From Monosiga brevicollis MX1 (lineage: Eukaryota > Opisthokonta > Choanoflagellata > Craspedida > Salpingoecidae), in contig NW_001865041.1 in NCBI RefSeq assembly GCF_000002865.3, positions 1,907,529 to 1,971,528 on the forward strand: a stretch of 64,000 bases of DNA, read 5' to 3'. The notes below the pieces were generated by a model that worked only from the letters and a program-made list of their open reading frames with translations, was not told where the DNA came from and did not search any database. The position numbers and the translations under genes were made by a program. Of this stretch, positions 56,163 to 64,000 are shown piece by piece. Numbering within the stretch: position 1 is the first letter of the stretch; each line of letters opens with the position of its first letter.

Positions 56163-59100
56163 ATGGAGCTGTACAGTTGGTTTATGCTTGCCGCTGCCAG
56201 CCTGATCGGCTTGCTCTGGGTACTATACAGCCTGTCATGGCTTGATCAACAAGAGGCGCAGCCGCAGCCAGCTGCTTCTCAAGAAATGCACGAGCAGTCA
56301 GATAAACGATCTGTCTCGACGCGACCTGCCCAAAATGCAAGTCCAGCGGCAGCTGTACTTGCAGACCCATCCTCGACAACGAGTGCCAGAGCGATGCCAG
56401 AGGCCGTGCATGAAAAAGGTGAGCCACTCAAACAACACCACTTCCTCGCCAAAATGCTGCTCCAATAACCACTCACCTGCAAACCGTGCAATCCAAAGCC
56501 GTCCTGGCCAGTACTGCGCATGCAACAGGTCCTCAAGCAGCCGCCCAATCTTCCTCGGCCGTTCAGCTTGCGGCTCGACCAAAGTCGATGCAACCAAATG
56601 CGCCCAACACCAAAGCTTCCGAAGCTCTGACTGCGCAAGTCAAGTCCGATCAAGCAAATTTTGCTCAAAAACAAGCTGCCCAGGAGCGAGCTGCCAAAGA
56701 ACGAGCTGCCCAAGAACGAGCTGCCCAGGAGCGAGCTGCCCAAGCACAGGCTGCCCAGGAGCGAGCTGCTGAAGCAAAGGCTGCTCAAGAACGAGCTGCC
56801 CAAGAACGAGCTGTTCAGGAGCGAGCTGCTCAAGCACGGGCTGTTCAAGAACGAGCTGCTCAAGCAAAGGCTGTTCAGGAGCGAGCTGCTCAAGCAAAGG
56901 CTGCTCAGGAGCGAGCTGCTCAAGCAAAGGCTGCTCAAGAACGAGCTGCTCAAGCAAAGGCTGTTCAGGAGCGAGCTGCTGAAGCAAAGGCTGCCAAAGA
57001 ACGAGCTGCCCAAGAACGAGCTGCCCAGGAGCGAGCTGCCCAAGCACAGGCTGCCCAGGAGCGAGCTGCTGAAGCAAAGGCTGCTCAAGAACGAGCTGCT
57101 CAAGCAAAGGCTGTTCAGGAGCGAGCTGCTCAAGCAAAGGCTGTTCAGGAGCGAGCTGCTCAAGCAAAGGCTGCTCAGGAGCGAGCTGCTCAAGCAAAGG
57201 CTGCTCAGGAACGAGCTGCCCAAGAACGAGCTGTTCAAGAACGAGCTGCTCAAGCAAAGGCTGTTCAGGAACGAGCTGCTCAAGCAAAGGCTGCTCAGGA
57301 GCGAGCTGCTGAAGCAAAGGCTGCTCAAGAACGAGCTGCTCAAGCAAAGGCTGTTCAGGAGCGAGCTGCTGAAGCAAAGGCTGCTCAAGAACGAGCTGCT
57401 CAAGCAAAGGCTGTTCAGGAGCGAGCTGCTCAAGCAAAGGCTGCTCAGGAACGAGCTGCCCAAGAACGAGCTGTTCAAGCACGGGCTGTTCAGGAGCGAG
57501 CTGCTCAAGCAAAGGCTGCTCAGGAGCGAGCTGCTGAAGCAAAGGCTGCTCAGGAACGAGCTGCCCAAGAACGAGCTGCCCAGGAGCGAGCTGCTCAAGA
57601 ACGAGCTGCCCAAGAACGAGCTGCTCAGGAGCGAGCTGCTCAAGCAAAGGCTGCCCAGGAGCGAGCTGCTCAAGCAAAGGCTGCTCAGGAGCGAGCTGCT
57701 CAAGCAAAGGCTGCTCAGGAGCGAGCTGCTCAAGAAGGGCTGCTCGAAAACGAGCTGCTCAAGAACGAAGCAAGAACGGCCGCTCAGGAGCGAGCTGCTC
57801 AAGCAAAGAGCTGCCCAGGAACGAGCTGCCCAGGAGCAAGCTGCTCAAGAACGAGCTGCTCAACGACTGGCCGCTCAAGAACGAGCTGCTCAGGAACAAG
57901 CTGCTCAGGAACGAGCTGCTCAACGACTGGCCGCTCAGGAACGAGCTGCCCAGGAACGAGCTGCTCAACGACTGGCCGCTCAAGAACGAGCTGCTGAACG
58001 ACTGGCCGCTCAAGAACGAGCTGCTGAACGACTGGCCGCTCAAGAACGAGTTGCTCAACGACTGGCCGCTCAGGAACGAGCTGCCCAGGAACAAGGTGCT
58101 CAGGAACAAGCTGCTCAGGAACGAGCTGCTCAACGACTGGCCGCTCAGGAACGAGCTGCTCAGGAACGAGCTGCTCAACGACTGGCCGCTCAGGAACGAG
58201 CTGCCCAGGAACGAGCTGCCCAGGAACGAGCTGCTCAGGAACAAGCTGCTCAGGAACAAGCTGCTCAACGACTGGCCGCTCAAAAACGAGCTGCCCAGGA
58301 ACAAGCTGCTCAGGAACGAGCTGCTCAGGAACGTCAAGAGCGAGCTGCTCAGGAACGAGTCGCTGAAGCAAAGGCTGTCAAACAAGCTGCTCGAAAACAA
58401 GCTGCTCGAAAAAAAGCTGCTCAAAGACATTCTCAGGAACAAGCTGCCCAGGAACGAGCTGCCCAGGAACGAGCTGCACAAGCTGCTCGAAAATATGCTG
58501 CTCAAAAACATGCTGCTCGAAAAAAAGCTGCTCAAAGCCATTTCCAGAAACGAGCTGACCAGAAACGAGCTGCCCAAGAACGACCCGCTGAAGCAAAGGC
58601 TGTCAAACAAGCTAATCGAAAACATGTTGCTCGAAAAAAAGCTGCTCAAAGACATTCTCAGGAACGAGCTGTCCCAAAAAGAAGTGCTCAAGCAAAGGCC
58701 GTTCGAAAACAATTTGCTCACGCAAGAATTGCTGAAGCAAAGGTTGCTGAAGCACAGGCTGGTCGAGCAAAGGCTTTAGAAGCGAAAGCTGCTCGAATCA
58801 AGGCTGCTGCTCGAGCAAAGGCTGCTCGAGCAAAGGCTGCTCAAGCAAAGGCTGCTCAAGCAAAGGCTACTTACGCAGAGGCTGCTGCTCAAGCACAAGT
58901 TGCTCAAGAACGAGTTGCTCAAGCAAAGGCTGCTTACGCAAAGGCTGTTGCTCAAGCAGAAGCTGCTCAAGGACAAGCTGCTCTGGCTCTCAAGCACGGG
59001 TTGCTCGAAGACGAGCTGCTCGAGCGAGGCCTGGCTCTCAAGCACGAGTTGCTCAAGCATGGGCTGCTTATGTACGGGCTGGTGCTCTAGCACGGGCTGC

Positions 59101-59995
59101 TCAAGGAAGGGCTGCTCAGGCAAAGATGGCTTATGCAAAGGCTTCTGCTCAGGCAAAGGTAGCCCTCTCAAAGGTTTCTCCTCGAGCAGAAGTTGCTCGA
59201 AGTCAAACTGTTCGAGCTGGACCTGAAAACCCTCAAGTGAAGGCTGCTTTTGCAAAGCTCTTTCGAAGAAAAAAAGCTCGAAGAAAAGCTGCTCATGCCA
59301 AGGCTGCTCGAAAACGCGCTGCTCTAGCAAAGACTGCTCGAGGACCAGCAGGGGCTACTGAAGCAAAGGCTGCTCAAAAACGCGCTGCTGCTCAAGAACG
59401 CGCTGCTGAGGCAAGGGCTGCCAAAAAAGCTGCTCGAAAACAAGCTCAAGCCCAGGCCGCGAAAGCAAAGGCTGCCAAAAAAGCTGCTCGAAAACGAGCT
59501 GCTCAAGAACGAGCTGCTGAAGCAAAGGCTGCTCAGGAAAAAGCTGTTGAAAAAGAATGGACTGCTGAAGCAAAGGCTGCTCAGGAAAAAGCTGCTCAAG
59601 AACGAGCTGCTGAAGCAAAGGCTGCCAAAAAAGCTGCTCAAAAACGAGCTACTCAAGAACGCGTGGCTGCAGCAAAGGCTGCCAAAATAGCTGCTCGAAA
59701 ACAAGCTCAAGACCAGGCCGCTGAAGCAAAGGCTGCCAAAAAAGCTGCTCGAAAACGAGCTGCTCAAGAACGAGCTGCTCAAGAACGAGCTGCTGAAGCA
59801 AAGGCTGCTCAGGAAAAAGCTGTTGAAAAAGAATGGACTGCTGAAGCAAAGGCTGCTCGGGAACGAGCTGCTCAATTAATAGCTGCTGAAGAAAGAGCTG
59901 CTGAAGCAAGAGCTGCTGAAGCAAGAGCTGCTGAAGCAAGAGCTGCTCGGGTTTATGCAAGATCTTCCGCTCAGGCAAAGGTAGCTTCTTCTTAG
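56163..59995 (+). CDS. Membrane-anchored alanine/glutamine/arginine-rich tandem-repeat protein
   Basis: Exon 1 (56163-56418) starts with a short N-terminal membrane anchor (MELYSWFMLAAASLIGLLWV) followed by a polar stretch. An 80-nt GT-AG intron (56419-56498) joins in frame to exon 2. From about 56668 the protein is almost entirely AAQER/AAQAK-type pentapeptide repeats, predicted to form a very long charged single alpha helix or coiled coil, loosely like bacterial TolA. The A/Q/E/R reading changes frame twice: about 57815, where one base appears added, and about 58987. It ends at 59995 in a Lys/Arg-rich version (KAAKKAARKRAAQERAAEAK). The frame changes may be assembly errors in repeats or true shifts. 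The downstream vWFA/alpha-kinase gene could be its C-terminal part. Function unknown. Confidence 0.5.
56668..58350 (+). repeat. 15/30-bp minisatellite encoding AAQER/AAQAK
   Basis: Tandem 15-bp modules of two main kinds (GCTGCTCAGGAGCGA and GCTGCTCAAGCAAAG), alternating as 30-bp units to about 57735. A second block has the insert CTCAACGACTGGCCG (about 57860-58290). The motif lacks stops in several frames on both strands, so long spurious frames overlie it (for example an open minus frame across 56.3-57.8 kb). Confidence 0.95.
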
Positions 59996-60247
59996 GATAT
60001 GATCTGTTTGTGGTCAATTCACAAAGCAAACAGAGGAAATTGAGGTACAAAGTAAGAATGCCACTTCCGGTCTACAGGACCGTACTTATATCTCGGTGGC
60101 AGGAACAATCACAATGTTCTACAGGCTTCCTTGACGAGCGCCGTCAAGGATCATCAGACATCATTCTGGACTGATATCTTCCAGAGTGTTCCAGTAGCTT
60201 CTGGACATACGTCTATGCTTGTAGTCCAATACTTCTCGTCGACCTAA
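59996..60247. other. Non-repetitive spacer between repeat gene and kinase-like gene
   Basis: About 250 bp of ordinary-composition DNA with stops in all frames. It separates the repeat protein's stop from a duplicate of its own 3' sequence. It may be intergenic or an unrecognised intron: a GTAGCT donor-like site lies at its left and CTAAAG at its right, but the phases do not match simply. Confidence 0.4.
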
Positions 60248-60479
60248 AGTTGCTCGAAGTCAAACTGTTCGAGCTGGACCTGAAAACCCTCAAGTGAAGG
60301 CTGCTTTTGCAAAGCTCTTTTGAAGAAAAAAAGCTCGAAGAAAAGCTGCTCATGCCAAGGCTGCTCGAAAACGCGCTGCTCAAGCCAAGGCTGCTCGAAA
60401 ACGCGCTGCTCTAGCAAAGACTGCTCGAGGACCAGCAGGGGCTACTGAAGCAAAGGCTGCTCAAAAACGCGCTGCTGCA
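60248..60479 (+). repeat. Duplicate of the repeat gene's 3' segment (copy of 59191-59392)
   Basis: Near-identical copy, offset about 1057 bp, of a stretch beginning AGTTGCTCGAAGTCAAACTG. It has one extra 30-bp unit, and a C-to-T change turns an Arg codon into an in-frame TGA at 60321-60323. It leads directly, in one open frame, into the vWFA/kinase-like gene. Confidence 0.9.
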
Positions 60480-60539
60480 GCAAAGACTGCTCAAAGACTG
60501 GCAGCGGCTGCTAAAGCACAGACTGCTCAGGTCCAACCC

Positions 60540-62310
60540 ATGCGCGTTGAACTAGCCTCCACTCTTATCGTTTCCCCTCAAACCTTGAGGGACGCAGCAC
60601 TGTATGGTCGCGAGGATAAAACTCGTCCAGGGCCAAGTGGTGAAGTGCGGTGTAAGTTGATTCATCATGGCGTCGTGTACATCACCGACGAAACGAAAAG
60701 CACAGTCATCACTCATTGGCGCCTTGACGGTCAACGCAAAGATGACGTCAAGAGTTTGGTGAATGTTTTTGAGAGCGTCCACATTGTGCTGGTGGTTGAT
60801 GGTCGTGGACTCATGCGCGAGGACGGCGTCACTCAATATCAGTCTCGCGCAGAGGTCGTCTTCATGTCCCTCCTCAAAGTTTTTCGCGACTTGCAGGCTA
60901 ATGCCAGCCGTGATCTTCAAAGCGCCCTGAAGAACTTGTCTATTTCCCTGATTCTCTTTGCAGAGGAAGCAAGAGTTGAGCTAAACCGGGTTCCTCTGAG
61001 TCCAGCTCTCTTGTCAAAGCTTCAAGATCTTGCAAAGGCAGTTGCCAGTGATCAGGGGTCTTACTTATCTGGATTGACGGCCCTTGAAGAGCTGTTGGGA
61101 CCGGAAGTAGAGGCCAGCTCGCGCATTATGGTGCTCTGGCTCAGTGATGGGGCGCCCAGTGACCATGTCTTCGAGCGATGCTCCCATGACATCGAGGTTT
61201 GGAAATGCCTTGACGATTCCGACGATTCCGACGATTCCGACGAAGCTGATTGTGTCAAAGGTGATGCCTGTCGAACAGAAGTCAAAACAAACGTTCGAGA
61301 GCAAATCTTGCGCCGCGTTCAGCGCCTTGGTGATACGCTTGGGCAAAATCGCTTGAGCTTCAATACCGTTGGTTTTGGGCCAGTAGACTCGGGGTTTGAA
61401 ATGCTTCACGACATGGCTGCTGTCTTGATACATGGTCAATGTCTCAGCCTGGGCCTTAACGTGGCTGCTCTTATCAATGCTTTTTTGACATCGACCGAGA
61501 CTAGCTCAACGCTTCTGTTGGCGACCGCCGGCAAGCGTCAAGAACAGGTCAGAAATGAAGTGGTGGAGAAGCGAGCATGGCACCTGTATACCAACCGCCT
61601 GCGTCGCAAGTATACGTTTAGCAAGAAGCAGCGGTTTCGGAGTCAGCGACTGGTGCCGGGAGCTGACGGCATTGGCGTTTCCAAAACACATTTTTCGTCG
61701 GGCCGAGAGCGTTACGCCTTTGATTGCACGGAGGTGGCTCGCGAGCGTGCAGATGCAGCGCAGGTCAAGGGGCTCCGTCTTGTCGCCAAGAAGAGTCGAG
61801 CTGAGAAAAAGTTGAGGTTCTATGAACAAAGCGTCAAAACGCAATCGGCTGCCCAAGCGATGGCCGACTGCTTCAACAAATGTTTGCAGGCTTGTTTTTC
61901 CAGTCCTCAGCCCACATTGCTCCTCAATTTTGTGCCTTGTGCGATTTACGAGGTTGATGATGCCAGTCGTTCAGGTGGCAGAGCCTGGTTCTTGGCCGAG
62001 CCGTTCCTCGAGGGCAGGTTCTGCCAATGGAACGCCAAACAATGCTGGTGGTGTACGGAAGAACATTGGTGTAACAGTGCGTATCGGTACTAGCGAGCTG
62101 TGTATCGACGACGTCACTCAGGCCTTCAGTCACTTTTCCTATAGACGGTCCAACTGTTCAATGCTGATCTGCAACATTCAGGGCATTTGGAATGAATCCG
62201 ATGGTTTTTGGTTAACTGGCCCGGTCATTCATTCTGACACCGATGGAGAGGAGGGCATCGACAAATTTTTCCATTCCCACAGGTGCTCCAAGTTGTGCCA
62301 AATGCTCTGA
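60540..62310 (+). CDS. von Willebrand A plus alpha-kinase-like protein, probable pseudokinase
   Basis: The frame is open from 60324 and the first Met is at 60540. A vWFA-like domain (about 60770-61170) has the core VHIVLVVDGRGLMR and IMVLWLSDGAPSDH; the MIDAS DxSxS is replaced by DGRGL. A DDS triplet repeat follows. The atypical alpha-kinase fold then covers GLRLVAKKSR (ATP-site Lys), the block RFYEQSVKTQSAAQAMADCF, LLNFVPCAIYEV, AWFLAEPFLEG, TQAFSHFSYRRSN and EEGIDKFFHSHRCSKLCQM. The acidic residues of the usual DLQG and TDP motifs are Asn and Gly here (CNIQG, LTGP). The reading frame changes near 62020-62090: either a 76-nt intron (62018-62093) or a single-base shift. The nearest known architecture is Dictyostelium VwkA. 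Start and connection to the upstream repeat gene are uncertain. Confidence 0.7.
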
Positions 62311-63127
<817 letters not shown>

Positions 63128-64000
63128 ATGGAGAAGTGGGTGTCAGCACATCCTCGTGAGGTGCGCGCTGCCATCGGGCGGAGCGAGGGACCCGAGGGCA
63201 CTCCGCCACCACCCGGACACTTTGGTATGCAGCCCACGTCCGGTTGCTGCGACGGCTACTTACAGGTCCGACCGCCACAGCCGCTCTCCTGCTGTTATTT
63301 CACCCGTCGCACAATGTTCATGCTGATGTACTTGGTTATGATGCCTGCCACCTCTCTCCTGCCCAAGGCCAACATTGTGATGATTCCTGAGGAATACGCC
63401 GATCAATTTGAGGAATTCTGCCGCCTCAACTGTCGGCCCTGTCCTCTGCTGTTTCGCAGTGCCCCAGGGCAGACTGATGCAGGACCACTCGCTTTGAGCG
63501 CTGTTTGACCAATGCTGGAGTGCCTGTGCGAAACATCGAGCAAGGTTGCAATGTCAGCATGTACCGGTGAGCTTGGGCCCCTGCTTCATTTGACCCACGA
63601 GCCATGATCATGGGCCACCATTATTAAACAAATCCACGTCTTGTTCAAGTCATTTTGCTGCCTCCCTCTCATGCCGGCGGGCCGCTTTTGCATGGTTGAT
63701 ATTCCTGTACCAATCAGTACCAACCGTCAGTGTGACCCCGTACCCCCCTTTCACGGACCCATGGTCGTCAGCATGCGGCCCGTGCCTGCTGACATGGTGG
63801 ATCGAGCCACCGAAGCCACCATCGAGAGTGTGCTTGCACACGGCGCTGTCATCCATGCTGGCAATCCCCTCGCACTTGGTATTACCGATATTGACGAACC
63901 GGACTTTGGCGATCCGGTCCGCTTTGAGCCCGGGGACGTTCCCTGCTTCTGGGCTTGTGGCGTCACCTGCTCCATGGCCGTTGTCTCGGCTCGGTTGCCT
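63128..64000 (+). CDS. DUF1445/UPF0317 (D-glutamate cyclase-like) protein, 3' end beyond window
   Basis: From ATG 63128: MEKWVSAHPREVRAAIGRSE, then GCCDGYLQ. A phase-0 intron (63266-63367) is followed by ANIVMIPEEYADQFEEFCRL and NCRPCPLL, the conserved UPF0317 start. After a frame change at about 63480 come FERCLTNAGVPVRNIEQGCN and VSMYR, then an intron (63569-63715). The gene continues with TNRQCDP, FHGPMVVSMRPVPADMVDRA, LGITDIDEPDFGDPVRFEPG and DVPCFWACGVT, and is cut by the window end. In bacteria the family is annotated as a putative hydro-lyase; animal DGLUCY carries this domain before a DUF4392 domain. About 55 residues usually found between CPLL and FE(R/E) appear absent here. Substrate is not established from sequence. 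Confidence 0.75.

Noticed and set aside
56279-57802. Long Ser/Leu/Cys-rich minus-strand frame, and Leu/Lys/Arg-rich plus frame, across the AAQER array
   Set aside because: Both arise because the 15-bp repeat has no stop in those frames; only the A/Q/E/R sense connects to a plausible start exon and signal anchor.

Overview
The window reads as gene-dense nuclear DNA of a unicellular holozoan, most likely a choanoflagellate of the Monosiga type (inference). Genes lie on both strands a few hundred bases apart, coding exons are interrupted by many GT-AG introns of roughly 75-200 nt, and housekeeping genes look clearly eukaryotic. They sit beside a large cysteine-rich cell-surface receptor with cohesin-like, TMEM132-like and PDZ modules, a repertoire expected near the base of animals. 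I found no tRNA, rRNA, CRISPR array, transposon or virus-derived element.

Layout. 1.0-3.6 kb: two-finger C2H2 protein (+). 4.6-5.5 kb: myosin essential light chain (-). 6.2-8.3 kb: mitochondrial enoyl-CoA hydratase (+). 8.7-9.4 kb: ribosomal protein L34 (-). 10.2-12.4 kb: ALYREF/POLDIP3-type mRNA export adaptor with one very long intron (+). 13.0-14.8 kb: cytoplasmic poly(A)-binding protein (-). 16.9-29.5 kb: a giant TNFR-repeat/cohesin/TMEM132-like receptor locus interrupted by a 50-N assembly gap and possibly made of two tandem paralogues (+). 30.3-32.3 kb: RMD1/RMND1-family (DUF155) membrane protein (-). 34.0-35.7 kb: DNAJA2-type co-chaperone (-). 37.5-38.7 kb: ribonucleotide reductase small subunit with E2F- and Myb-like sites upstream (-). 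39.4-41.3 kb: proteasome subunit alpha-7 (+). 41.8-44.1 kb: an unrecognised helical protein (-). 44.8-49.3 kb: GH38 alpha-mannosidase (+). 49.7-54.1 kb: HECT ubiquitin ligase (-). 54.7-55.7 kb: a small predicted coiled-coil gene (+). 56.2-60.0 kb: a membrane-anchored, alanine-rich tandem-repeat protein (+). 60.3-62.3 kb: a von Willebrand A plus alpha-kinase-like gene whose kinase has lost key acidic residues (+). 63.1 kb to the end: a DUF1445/D-glutamate-cyclase-like gene, cut by the window edge (+).

The genes form no operon; neighbours are functionally unrelated. The accessory interest lies in three places. The 17-29 kb receptor locus carries near-identical 72-bp repeat arrays on both sides of the gap, several cohesin-like folds and a dockerin-like segment. 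The 56-62 kb repeat-protein and pseudo-alpha-kinase locus appears to be the product of local duplication. The RRM2 promoter resembles an S-phase (E2F) control region. Gene ends are taken from reading frames and splice consensus read by eye; exon boundaries not stated explicitly are approximate.
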